From contig NZ_SJDV01000005.1 in assembly GCF_004332155.1 (NCBI RefSeq), forward strand, positions 140,237 through 204,236: a stretch of 64,000 nucleotides of DNA. The letters are read 5' to 3'. Of the stretch, positions 42,647 through 51,581 are shown piece by piece. Below the pieces are notes generated by a model. The model saw only the letters and a list, made by a program, of their open reading frames with translations. It did no database searches and was not told the DNA's origin. This DNA is from Gramella sp. KN1008 (GTDB lineage: Bacteria; Bacteroidota; Bacteroidia; Flavobacteriales; Flavobacteriaceae). Every line of letters begins with the position of its first letter. The stretch's first letter is position 1. A program made the translations under genes and the position numbers.

Positions 42647-43789
42647 ATGAAAGTTGTAAAATATCTGTTTCTGGTATTCCTATGTAATTGGGGGTATAGC
42701 CAGACTCGAATTTTTGAGACACTGGAAGTATCGAATAAACCTGAACTTAAAAATATTTTCGATAATGCAGATAAATATGAACTTCAGGTCCTGTATTCTT
42801 CGGTAGTAAGAGCCTCTAATGATGGGGTTTTGTTCAAAAATTCAAATTTCAGGGTAGATGACAGTACTTATTTTTACCCGGCCAGCACCGTGAAACTGCC
42901 TGTGGCAATACTTTCCCTTGAGAAAATAAAAGAGCTTCAGAATTCGGGCGTTCAGATTACCAAAGAAACTGAATATCATATCCTGAACGATAGTATTTCT
43001 CATACGATAGCCGACGATATCCGATCCGTATTCGCAGTAAGCGATAATGATGCGTATAACCGCTTATTTGAATTCCTGGGCCAGGATTATATAAATAAAA
43101 AACTGAGAGAGAAAGGACTTCAACCCGTTAGAATATCTCATCGGTTTTCCGGGGAGACTTCCCTGGATACGGTTACAAAACAGATAATTTTTCGGCTTAA
43201 GGGGAATAAAACTTACGAACTACCTTTTACTAATAATAAAAAAGCCGCCATTCTGAAACTTAGGGGTATAGAAAAAGGTGCCGGCTATTTTGAAAATGAC
43301 TCCTTGAAACAGGGAGCTTTCAGTTTTGGACTTAAGAATTATTTTCCGTTAAGAGTTCAGCATCAGTTGATGAAACAATTGTTCTTTCCGGAAGAATTTA
43401 AGGAAGAAAAAAGATTCAATTTAAACGAAAAGGACAGAGTGTTTTTGCTGGAGGCAATGTCTGCCTATCCCCGGGAAGCAGGATATGATAAAAGCGAATA
43501 TTACGATAGTTATGGTAAGTTCTTTATATATGGTGATTCTAAAGAACCAATAACTTCAAATGTCAGGATCTATAATAAGGTAGGTTATGCCTACGGCACC
43601 CTGACCGAAACGGCTTATATCCATGATCCTGATAATGATGTGGAGTTCATATTATCTGCCACCATTCTCGTGAATGAGAATGAGATCTTCAATGATAACG
43701 AATATGAATTCGAAAGCATTGGTATACCTTTTCTGGCCAAACTTGGCAGGCAGATCTATCAATATGAATTGAAGATGCGAAATAATTAG
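42647..43789 (+). CDS. Serine hydrolase with class A beta-lactamase-like fold
   Basis: A 380-residue exported protein with an N-terminal signal (about 1-19, ending YSQ). The active-site STVK motif is at residues 80-83 and SDN at 132-134, matching the class A beta-lactamase/DD-peptidase arrangement. The third motif seems to be the KVGYAYG stretch near 330 in place of a KTG box, so classical beta-lactamase activity is doubtful. A short, poorly conserved C-terminal region follows. Its neighbours (LD-carboxypeptidase and PBP4-type enzyme) make a cell-wall substrate plausible. True antibiotic hydrolysis cannot be judged from sequence. Confidence 0.8.
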   Translation: MKVVKYLFLVFLCNWGYSQTRIFETLEVSNKPELKNIFDNADKYELQVLYSSVVRASNDGVLFKNSNFRVDDSTYFYPASTVKLPVAILSLEKIKELQNSGVQITKETEYHILNDSISHTIADDIRSVFAVSDNDAYNRLFEFLGQDYINKKLREKGLQPVRISHRFSGETSLDTVTKQIIFRLKGNKTYELPFTNNKKAAILKLRGIEKGAGYFENDSLKQGAFSFGLKNYFPLRVQHQLMKQLFFPEEFKEEKRFNLNEKDRVFLLEAMSAYPREAGYDKSEYYDSYGKFFIYGDSKEPITSNVRIYNKVGYAYGTLTETAYIHDPDNDVEFILSATILVNENEIFNDNEYEFESIGIPFLAKLGRQIYQYELKMRNN

Positions 43790-43796
43790 TTAACGC

Positions 43797-44858
43797 CTAT
43801 CTGGTAGCCGGGCTAAGAAGTTGTATAGTTCCCATAGCCGCATCTATTTCGGCTTCGATCCCATTTGGGATAGTGGCATTATCATCAATATGGCCGATCA
43901 TTGCACCAGAATATGCCGGAATATTTAGCGGTTTGATATAATGATCTATCACCTCTTCCAAAGTGAGAGAACCATATCCGCTGCCTCCGGGATCACAGTC
44001 TGTACATTTCCCAAAGACGAATCCGCTGATCTGTTCAAAGACTCCTGCCAGGTATAGCTGCGACATCATCCTGTCTACTGCATAGATCTTTTCTCCAACA
44101 TCTTCCAGGTATAATATTTTTCCTTTCCAATCTTCAGGAAAAAATCCGGAACCCATAATTCCTGTAAGGACTGAAAGATTTCCACCAAGTAGGTTTCCCT
44201 TTACGGTTCCGGGGGTGATGGTCCTTATCCTGTTCTTTGTCTGAGCAAGCTGGTCTCCTTTGGAATCCGGGTTCTTATAGGTGATTGCCTCTTCTTCAAA
44301 AAGGAGTTTTTTGAAATAATCATAGCTGAAGGAATTCCAGGTTGAAACCGCTACCGGGCTATGGAAGGTTACAAGTTTTGTTTTTTTATAAATCGCCAGG
44401 TGAAGAGCGGTAATATCGCTGTAGCCAGCAAAGATCTTTGGGTTTTTTCTGATAGCTTCGTAGTCCAGTTTGTCCAGTATTCTGGCTGAACCTGAGCCTC
44501 CACGAAGAGCAATAATCGCCTTGATGTTTTTATCCCGGAACATCTCATTTAGTTCTTCGGCTCTTTCTTCATCGGTTCCGGCTAGGTGGCCATAACGATT
44601 CGAAGTAAACTTGCCGAATTTCACCTTTAGCCCCATAGCTTCAAAAGTTTCTTTCGCAATATCATATGGCTCCGTTTCGAAAATAGCACTGGCGGGACTC
44701 ACAATCCCTATGGTGTCACCCTCTTTTAAAGCCTCCGGAATTAGAAGATCTGAATGGGAATCAATATAATTAAAGCTATTGTCACCGGTTGCAAATGAAC
44801 TTAAAGGAATGACAAGACTGCCAACTCCGATATTTTGAATGAACTTTCTTCTTTCCAT
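43797..44858 (-). CDS. ldcA: LD-carboxypeptidase (S66 family)
   Basis: A 353-residue protein with an N-terminal ERRKFIQNIGVGSLVIPLSSF, a likely Tat-type signal that points to export. The S66 nucleophile motif RGGSGSARILD is near residues 112-122, followed by SDITALHLAIY, EDVGEKIYAVDRM near 250 and a conserved GHIDDNATIPNG near 325, consistent with the Ser-Glu-His triad. LdcA cleaves the terminal D-Ala from L,D-linked tetrapeptides in muropeptide recycling. The E. coli enzyme is cytoplasmic, so a Tat-exported form is unusual. It is read leftward, convergent with the beta-lactamase-like gene and directly after the PBP4-type gene. Confidence 0.88.
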   Translation of the reverse strand: MERRKFIQNIGVGSLVIPLSSFATGDNSFNYIDSHSDLLIPEALKEGDTIGIVSPASAIFETEPYDIAKETFEAMGLKVKFGKFTSNRYGHLAGTDEERAEELNEMFRDKNIKAIIALRGGSGSARILDKLDYEAIRKNPKIFAGYSDITALHLAIYKKTKLVTFHSPVAVSTWNSFSYDYFKKLLFEEEAITYKNPDSKGDQLAQTKNRIRTITPGTVKGNLLGGNLSVLTGIMGSGFFPEDWKGKILYLEDVGEKIYAVDRMMSQLYLAGVFEQISGFVFGKCTDCDPGGSGYGSLTLEEVIDHYIKPLNIPAYSGAMIGHIDDNATIPNGIEAEIDAAMGTIQLLSPATR

Positions 44859-44882
44859 TTCTTTGATTTTGTGAGCTTGAAA

Positions 44883-46205
44883 TTAATAATTATCCCTGAT
44901 GTTTTCGAGGATAATCTCCATTCCTTCCTTTAATTTAGAGGTGGGTATGGTATAGTTGCTATTCATAAAGCTAAATATGAGGATTTTTCCCGAGCGTGTT
45001 TTAAGGAATCCACTTAAACTATGATTGTTGCTTAGGGTTCCCGTTTTAGCAAAGATATAAGGGGTGTCGGCTTTATAGTAATTTTTAAGTGTGCCCGATT
45101 TTCCGCCTGTGGCCAGCATATTGAATAATCTTTCCTGTGGTAGTTCTTCGCTGATCTTTTCAATTAATTTAACCATAGTGTGGGGAGTGAAAAGATTGTA
45201 TCGGGAGAGTCCTGATCCGTCTACCCACACCGGTTCATCAGGCAGATCTTTAAGGTAGTTCTCCTTCATATAATCTATAGCTATCTCCGCTTTTAAAGTG
45301 TCAGAAATCTTATCTGCCGTCATGAGCAGAATCTGTTCTGCGATAAAATTATCACTCTCTTCCATCATTCGTTTGTATATACTATCAGTAGGAATGCTGT
45401 AGAGGGTTTTTTCAAATTCGGCGCCATCAGGTATTTCATGAATAATTTCGATCTTTTTATTTAAAGTGTCCTGCAGAATTGCCACCATTGTGCGATCGGA
45501 ATATTTGAAAGGAACTTCTCTTATGTATTCTTCTTTTCCTTTGTAAATCTTAAAGGAATTGGACGAGATATGCCTCGTTATACCAGGTCTGCGTTCATAG
45601 TCGTTATAGATTGAAATTGAATCCTTAAATATTGCAGGCCTCAGATGGAGAGCATTCTTGTTATCGATTTCGAATATCACCCTGTTAGCATAGACGGGCA
45701 TGACTGAACGTTCTACGGAATAAGCATAATTATAATCGTCCCACGACCAGCCCGGACCGAAATACTTTTCAGTAAAAAGGGGAGGATAATAATATAGGTC
45801 TGCCTTGGTGTCGCTAAGAAATTTTAAGACTTCCGATTCCGGCAGGTCAGGATTCAAAAGAGACGGGTCTCCTGTTCCTTTGAAAATTAAAGAATCATTT
45901 TTCTTCAAATATTTAAGAGCAGGAACTGAGTCTCCCAGTATTTTAAGGCCGGTATAAAAAGTAAATAGTTTTGTATTGGAAGCGGGGGTGAAGTATTTAT
46001 GGGCATTATACTGATAGAGCATTTTGTCTTCCTGGGGGTCGTAAATTGCGAGTCCGGAAAAGCTCTGTTTAAAGATGGAGGAGGTCTCCAGGTCCATTTG
46101 GATCTTTTTATTTACGCTTCTCAGCGGCGAACATGAACCCAATAACACTAAAAGAATAAGAAATAAAAGGGAATATTTAATCAATAAGAATATAGGTAGC
46201 CTCAT
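44883..46205 (-). CDS. dacB: D-alanyl-D-alanine carboxypeptidase/endopeptidase PBP4 (DacB)
   Basis: A 440-residue exported enzyme from the ATG at 46205. The longer frame to 46262 adds residues that look like leader. Cys 25 in LLGSC may be a lipobox, and the region 1-24 is strongly hydrophobic. The SxxK motif ASNTK is at about 75-79, DGSGLSRYN near 330-338 is the second motif and AKTGT near 390 the third. Such S13 enzymes remove or cleave D-Ala cross-links in the periplasm. It overlaps no neighbour and is 24 bases upstream of the LD-carboxypeptidase gene on the same strand, so they may be cotranscribed. Confidence 0.9.
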   Translation of the reverse strand: MRLPIFLLIKYSLLFLILLVLLGSCSPLRSVNKKIQMDLETSSIFKQSFSGLAIYDPQEDKMLYQYNAHKYFTPASNTKLFTFYTGLKILGDSVPALKYLKKNDSLIFKGTGDPSLLNPDLPESEVLKFLSDTKADLYYYPPLFTEKYFGPGWSWDDYNYAYSVERSVMPVYANRVIFEIDNKNALHLRPAIFKDSISIYNDYERRPGITRHISSNSFKIYKGKEEYIREVPFKYSDRTMVAILQDTLNKKIEIIHEIPDGAEFEKTLYSIPTDSIYKRMMEESDNFIAEQILLMTADKISDTLKAEIAIDYMKENYLKDLPDEPVWVDGSGLSRYNLFTPHTMVKLIEKISEELPQERLFNMLATGGKSGTLKNYYKADTPYIFAKTGTLSNNHSLSGFLKTRSGKILIFSFMNSNYTIPTSKLKEGMEIILENIRDNY

Positions 46206-46300
46206 AAAATCGAAAACTCTAATGGTTAAATCAAAACGTTTATAAATGTACCTCATTCTCAAAATAATTTAATAAAAGCTTATGTATTTATTATATAAAT

Positions 46301-46361
46301 TAGGTGTTTAATTAACAAAATAGGTATATTTAAAATCTAATTCACAAAAAATTAACACCTA
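46301..46361. promoter_or_regulatory. Inverted repeat framing the susC promoter region
   Basis: TAGGTGTTTAAT (46301-46312) and ATTAACACCTA (46351-46361) form an inverted repeat with one bulged base. Between them is TATATTTA (46325-46332), one mismatch from the -7 consensus TAnnTTTG. The right arm ends four bases before the susC ATG. It could be a dimer/tetramer operator or, if transcribed whole, a leader hairpin. Confidence 0.5.
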
Positions 46362-46365
46362 TCTA

Positions 46366-49300
46366 ATGAGAAACAAATTTATTTTATTAGCCCTTTTTGC
46401 TGTTTTTCAGGCAGCAAATCTGTTGGCTCAGGAACGTACTGTTCGCGGAACTGTGACTTCTGCGGAAGATGGAACGCCCCTGCTTGGTGTGAATGTAATC
46501 ATTCAGGGAACCAATTCGGGGACGGTTACCGACATTGATGGTAATTATTCTATTGATGTAGGTGAGAATGCATCTCTTATTTTTTCCTCTATTGGTTTTG
46601 AGAGCCAGGAGGTTCAAGTTGGAAACCAGACCGTTATAAATATTCAGATGCTCCAGGATCTCGAAAGCCTTGACGAGGTCGTTGTGACTTCATTTGGTAT
46701 TGAAAGGGAAAAAAAGGCTCTTGGATATTCTGTACAGGAAGTGAGTGGAGAGGAAATCACTCGTACGAAACAGCCTAATATTGTAGCTGCTTTACAAGGC
46801 CAGGCAGCAGGTGTTCAAATTACCAATTCTGGTGGTGCTCCAGGGCAAAGTGCAAGGATAATTATTAGAGGAATAAATTCTCTGGATCCAGGTGCAGATA
46901 ACCAGCCCCTGTTCGTAATAGATGGGGTGCCGATGGATAACTCTACTACAGAAAGTGGTGGTACACCAAGAGGATTATCTAATAGAGCTGCAGACCTTAA
47001 TCCAAACGATATTGAATCTATCAACGTACTTAAGGGTGCTGCTGCTACCGCACTTTATGGAGTTCGTGCTGCAAACGGCGCTGTGATAATAACTACTAAA
47101 AAGGGTGAAGAGGGCGATGTGAGAATCAATTTCACTTCAAGTGTTGGATTTGAAGACATTAACCAATATCCAAATATTCAGGAAACTTATGGACAGGGCT
47201 TTGCAGGTGTCTATGATCCAACCTCATTCTGGCCTAACTGGGGTCCTTCGATTGATGAAATTAGAGAGATAGATCCTGATGCTGAGATTCGTGATATCTG
47301 GAGAGAGGCTATGAGGACAGGAGTGCAATTTGATAATGCTTTCAATATTTCAGGAGGAAATGAAAAAGCGAATTTCTATGCTTCTTTAGGACATCTTACT
47401 CAAGAAGGAATAATTCCCTTTAGTGAATGGTCCCGAACTTCCGCTCGTCTTAATGGGGAGCTTAAATTCAATGAAAAATTCAGAGTTGGAGCAAATATTA
47501 GTTATGTGATATCCGGTGGTAACCGCGTGCCTCATGACCGGTTTATGGAAAGGCTTGTTTATAACACGCCGATGCAGGATATTAATGACTACATTAATGA
47601 GGATGGCACGATGAAAAGTATTGGAGGCAATACTAATCCAATTTATGACGCAAGATTTAGCACTTTTGAAGATGAAGTTAATCGTGTTACTGGCAATTTG
47701 AAATTTACCTATGAGCCTTTTAAATGGATGGATATTAATTACATAGCCGGGACCGACTATTTTACCGATTCAAGAACCGAAATTACTCCCGGTCCTCTTG
47801 GAATTGAAGGTGAGCGGCCCCTAAGTTCAACAGGTTACATTACGGAAACACGTATAGAAAGCCGGGATTTGAACTCAAACCTTTTTTTCACATTTAAAAA
47901 TAACTGGACAGATAAACTTACTACTTCACTTAGAATAGGTAATGATGTCTTTCAAAGAGATTATGAAAGAGTTGATGCCACCGGTGTGGATTTTGTAATT
48001 CCCCGCTTCTATCATCTTAATTATGCTAGCCAGATTTCCAATGATCAATATTTAAGAAAACGTAGATTGGTGGGACTATATGGTGATTTAAGTATAGATT
48101 ATAACGATATGCTATTTCTGAATATTACAGCCCGGAATGACTGGACTTCTACCTTGCCTATAGGAAATAATTCTTTTTTCTATCCTTCGATAAATCTGGG
48201 GTATGTATTCACTGAATCCTTGGAGTCAGACCTTTTAAGTTTTGGAAAACTTCGCGCATCTTACGCCGAAGTAGGAAAGGATACTGATCCATACAGAATT
48301 GGACAAACCTATAATTCGGTTGGTGTTCCATTGAATGGCCAACTCAGATTTTCCAGAAATGATCAGTTTGGTGATTTAAACTTACTTCCGGAAAGTACTG
48401 TTTCAATTGAATTTGGTACAGATCTTAGATTCTTTGATAATAAATTAGGTCTAGATTTAACATGGTATAAAACTAATTCTAAAGATCAGATCATCCCAGT
48501 CCCGGTTTCAGAGACTTCAGGGTTCTCTACATTTATTACAAATGCCGGGGAGATTGAGAATAAAGGTCTTGAATTTATTATCAATGCAAAACCGGTTACT
48601 TCTGAAGACTTTTCATGGGAAATCTCTTTCAACGCGGCCTATAACCAAAATGAAGTAGTTAGTATTAGAGAAGGGATTGAGCAAATCCAACTTGGAAGTC
48701 AATTTGGATATGTTGGAAGTAGGGTTTATTCTATACTTACCGAAGGAGAGCCTTACGGAAATTTATGGGGAAGTAGTTATGCAAGATATGGAGCAAATGA
48801 TGATGATATTTATCTAAACAAAGATCTTCCGATTATTATTGGTGAAAACGGATTTCCTGAGCTTAATTTCGATCTGAAAGTGCTTGGTAATTCTACTCCA
48901 AAATGGATTGGTGGTCTAAGGAATAGTTTTGATTATAAGAATTTTGACCTTTCCTTTCTCATCGACTTTAGAGCAGGTATAGATCAATATAGTCAGTATG
49001 ATAACTTCTTTGCAGCATTTGGTATTGCAGAATATACTCTGGACAGAAATGAAACCCGGGTTTTTGATGGTGTGCTTGCAGACGGCACACCTAATACACA
49101 GGAAGTATGGCTTGGACAGGGAGAAGGTCCTGATGGGCGCGATTATGGAGCAGGTTTTTACAGGAATACTTATCGCAGGATGAGTGAAAATTTTGTTCAT
49201 GATGCTTCATTTATTAAATTGAGAAATATCACTCTGGGCTATAATTTTGGAGATAATATTTTGAATGCTTTTCCTATCGAAACTGCAAGGATTTCTGTGG

Positions 49301-49449
49301 CGGCAAATAATATCATCCTTTATACGCCATGGGACGGATTCGATCCTGAATCATTTAGCGCAGGAGCCGGAGGAAACGCTACTGGGTTTACTGGTCTTGG
49401 TTACCCTGGTGTCCAAAGTTTTTTCTTTACTCTTAATGTAGGCCTTTAA
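46366..49449 (+). CDS. SusC/RagA-type TonB-dependent outer-membrane transporter
   Basis: A 1,027-residue outer-membrane protein with a signal peptide (about 1-21, ending LLAQ). An N-terminal carboxypeptidase-regulatory-like domain (about 24-105) contains RGTVTSAEDGTPLLGVNV. A TonB-dependent plug (about 115-230, with LDEVVVTSFG just before it) is followed by the 22-strand barrel, ending in a beta strand FFFTLNVGL. It pairs with the SusD-type protein in the next gene to import large oligomers. No FecR or transducer extension is seen, so it is probably not signal-transducing. The neighbouring genes encode peptidoglycan and peptide hydrolases instead of glycosidases. Confidence 0.95.
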   Translation: MRNKFILLALFAVFQAANLLAQERTVRGTVTSAEDGTPLLGVNVIIQGTNSGTVTDIDGNYSIDVGENASLIFSSIGFESQEVQVGNQTVINIQMLQDLESLDEVVVTSFGIEREKKALGYSVQEVSGEEITRTKQPNIVAALQGQAAGVQITNSGGAPGQSARIIIRGINSLDPGADNQPLFVIDGVPMDNSTTESGGTPRGLSNRAADLNPNDIESINVLKGAAATALYGVRAANGAVIITTKKGEEGDVRINFTSSVGFEDINQYPNIQETYGQGFAGVYDPTSFWPNWGPSIDEIREIDPDAEIRDIWREAMRTGVQFDNAFNISGGNEKANFYASLGHLTQEGIIPFSEWSRTSARLNGELKFNEKFRVGANISYVISGGNRVPHDRFMERLVYNTPMQDINDYINEDGTMKSIGGNTNPIYDARFSTFEDEVNRVTGNLKFTYEPFKWMDINYIAGTDYFTDSRTEITPGPLGIEGERPLSSTGYITETRIESRDLNSNLFFTFKNNWTDKLTTSLRIGNDVFQRDYERVDATGVDFVIPRFYHLNYASQISNDQYLRKRRLVGLYGDLSIDYNDMLFLNITARNDWTSTLPIGNNSFFYPSINLGYVFTESLESDLLSFGKLRASYAEVGKDTDPYRIGQTYNSVGVPLNGQLRFSRNDQFGDLNLLPESTVSIEFGTDLRFFDNKLGLDLTWYKTNSKDQIIPVPVSETSGFSTFITNAGEIENKGLEFIINAKPVTSEDFSWEISFNAAYNQNEVVSIREGIEQIQLGSQFGYVGSRVYSILTEGEPYGNLWGSSYARYGANDDDIYLNKDLPIIIGENGFPELNFDLKVLGNSTPKWIGGLRNSFDYKNFDLSFLIDFRAGIDQYSQYDNFFAAFGIAEYTLDRNETRVFDGVLADGTPNTQEVWLGQGEGPDGRDYGAGFYRNTYRRMSENFVHDASFIKLRNITLGYNFGDNILNAFPIETARISVAANNIILYTPWDGFDPESFSAGAGGNATGFTGLGYPGVQSFFFTLNVGL

Positions 49450-49462
49450 AAAAATACTGATT

Positions 49463-50875
49463 ATGAAGAATTTTAATAGAATATTTAAATTTTTAATGCT
49501 GGGCTTCTGTTTTATAGCGGCTGGCTGCGATGACTATCTGGATATTAATTATAATCCAAATAACCCAACCGATGCGCCACTGGCAGGTCTTATGTCAAAT
49601 GTGACATATGAAACTTCACAAAACGTTTTTAGAATAGGAAGTTCAACCTCATACTACGTACAGTATTTAGCTTCTCCTAATCCGGCCAGTGGAACAGATG
49701 TTATGGATCCGCTAAGCTTCGATGGAACATGGGGGAGTTTATATGCGGTCATGACCGATCTTAATGATCTTATTTTAGCTGCCGATGAAAACAATGCGCC
49801 ACATTACGAAGGTGCTGCAGAGGTGTTAATGGCCCTTAATCTTGCTATGACGGTAGATTTGTTTGGCGATGTTCCCTTTAGCCAAAGTTTCAACTTTGAA
49901 ACTGTAACGCCTTCTTATGATGATGACGAGGCTCTATATTCTCGGATATTTGATTTACTAGATTCAGGTATTTCAAATCTTTCAATAGATAGTGATGCAT
50001 CCATGGGTTCTGACGATTTTATATATGGTGGCGATACAAACCAATGGATAAAATTTGCATATATGCTTAAGGCTCGTTATTTGAATCATTTAAGCGAAAC
50101 TGGGGCATATAGTCCAACTGAAGTCCTAACTGCTTTAGATTCTGGATTTGACTCTAATGGCGACGATGCTCAGGTAGAGTATTTTGAAGAGGCAAATAAT
50201 CCATGGTTTCAGGTTGCCAGAAGTAATGCTAACCTTGTTTTAGGTGGTTGGATCTCTGAACAATTTGTAGAGGCGACTGATGGAACTACATTCGGGGTTA
50301 TGGATCCGAGAATTTCATACATGATTGGTACAACAGATGAAGGGGAATATGTAGGTACGGTGAATGGCGCAGGTCGTGGAAGTGCTTCAGAGCAGGGTGA
50401 GCGCTCAACACTTGTTGAAGGTGATTTTTATACAAACCCAACTTCGCCGGTCCTAATTGCTACTTATGCTGAGCAAAAGTTTATAGAAGCTGAAGCTGCC
50501 TTCGGGATAGATAAAGCACGTTCTTATCAGGCTTATTTAGACGGTATTCGTGCACACATGACCAAACTTGGTGTTCCTGATTCAGAAATCAATGCCTATT
50601 TAAGCAATCCTGAAGTTGCTATGGGAGTGGATGCATTTACTATGGCTGATATATTTAAGGAAAAATGGATAGCTCTATTCCTTCATCCTGAAGCCTGGAA
50701 TGATGCAAGAAGATATGATTATGCTTATGAAGATTTTGATCTACCAGAAAATTTAAATCCGGATCTTAATGGTCAATTTATTCGCAGACTCCGTTATCCC
50801 GATTCAGAAGTTAGCAGAAATGGAAGTAATGTTCCTGATGTAACCTTACTGGATCCTATTTTCTGGGACGAATAG
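49463..50875 (+). CDS. SusD/RagB family outer-membrane lipoprotein
   Basis: A 470-residue surface lipoprotein with lipobox IAAGC (Cys 22) after a hydrophobic signal. The mature protein is mostly helical with TPR-like repeats, typical of SusD-like proteins that cap the SusC barrel. It resembles the second SusD subtype (SusD-like-2/RagB type). EAEAAFGIDKARSYQAYLDGIRAHM and DIFKEKWIALFLHPEAWNDARRYDY match the conserved C-terminal core. It starts 13 bases after susC and ends in a strong terminator, so the two form one transcript, with the ligand unknown. Confidence 0.93.
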   Translation: MKNFNRIFKFLMLGFCFIAAGCDDYLDINYNPNNPTDAPLAGLMSNVTYETSQNVFRIGSSTSYYVQYLASPNPASGTDVMDPLSFDGTWGSLYAVMTDLNDLILAADENNAPHYEGAAEVLMALNLAMTVDLFGDVPFSQSFNFETVTPSYDDDEALYSRIFDLLDSGISNLSIDSDASMGSDDFIYGGDTNQWIKFAYMLKARYLNHLSETGAYSPTEVLTALDSGFDSNGDDAQVEYFEEANNPWFQVARSNANLVLGGWISEQFVEATDGTTFGVMDPRISYMIGTTDEGEYVGTVNGAGRGSASEQGERSTLVEGDFYTNPTSPVLIATYAEQKFIEAEAAFGIDKARSYQAYLDGIRAHMTKLGVPDSEINAYLSNPEVAMGVDAFTMADIFKEKWIALFLHPEAWNDARRYDYAYEDFDLPENLNPDLNGQFIRRLRYPDSEVSRNGSNVPDVTLLDPIFWDE

Positions 50876-50894
50876 AATTTGAATAATATTCAGG

Positions 50895-50921
50895 GGCCCC
50901 GTTAAAAGCGGGGCCTTTTTT
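50895..50921 (+). terminator. Strong terminator after susD
   Basis: GGCCCCG (50895-50901) and CGGGGCC (50909-50915) form a GC-rich stem followed by TTTTTT. It separates susCD from the amidase gene, though leaky read-through is possible. Confidence 0.93.
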
Positions 50922-50933
50922 AATTGAAATAAT

Positions 50934-51581
50934 ATGAAAAAGCTTTTGATCTGCCTTCTGCTATGTTGTAGCTGTGCTGGCCCGAAAATCATCGATAAGC
51001 CTATCGTTTTTGATGAAAATCGAAAACAGTTAAGCCTTCAATATCTAGAGGAAAGATATGATCTTGAACAGGAGGAACCTAAGATCGATCCGAAGATGAT
51101 AGTCCTGCATTGGACGGCCATCCCAGATTTAGAAAGATCATTCAATGCATTTAAAGATCCTGAGTTGCCGGGTCACCGAAGTGAGATTTCAGGTGCCGGT
51201 AGTTTGAATGTTTCCGCACATTTTCTTATAGATCGTGATGGTAGTATCTACAGGTTGATGCCAGAGACAACTATGGCCAGGCATGTAATAGGGCTCAATC
51301 ATGTGGCTATTGGTGTTGAGAATGTGGGAGGGACAGCAGACACACCTTTAACCGAAGCTCAGCTAAAAGCAAATATTAAGCTGGTGAAATATCTTAAGAA
51401 GAAATACGATATTGAATATCTTTTAGGACATTACGAATACACCAATTTTGAAGACCACGAGCTCTGGCTGGAAGTCGATGAAGGATACAGGACTCAAAAA
51501 ACTGATCCGGGAAATGATTTTATGGCTGAGATTCGAAAAGCGGTCAAAAACCTTAACTTTAAACCTGTGCCTAAAAATTAA
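50934..51581 (+). CDS. N-acetylmuramoyl-L-alanine amidase, AmpD-type
   Basis: A 215-residue exported amidase_2-domain enzyme with a Cys-rich signal, MKKLLICLLLCCSCAG, that could be lipidated though its lipobox is not a standard one. Zinc ligands fit His 59 (MIVLHWTA), the His in LLGHYEYTN near 167 and the Asp in KTDPGNDF near 190. VSAHFLIDRDGSIYRLMPE and HVIGLNHVAIGVENVG match the conserved core. Such enzymes cleave the MurNAc-L-Ala amide bond. An exported version would act on peptidoglycan fragments in the envelope, and the position just after susCD suggests processing of imported or surface-bound muropeptides. Confidence 0.88.
   Translation: MKKLLICLLLCCSCAGPKIIDKPIVFDENRKQLSLQYLEERYDLEQEEPKIDPKMIVLHWTAIPDLERSFNAFKDPELPGHRSEISGAGSLNVSAHFLIDRDGSIYRLMPETTMARHVIGLNHVAIGVENVGGTADTPLTEAQLKANIKLVKYLKKKYDIEYLLGHYEYTNFEDHELWLEVDEGYRTQKTDPGNDFMAEIRKAVKNLNFKPVPKN

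Noticed and set aside
42647..43789. Antibiotic-resistance beta-lactamase
   Set aside because: The SxxK and SDN motifs are present, but no clear KTG box, and the neighbours are cell-wall enzymes; I call it a serine hydrolase of that fold.
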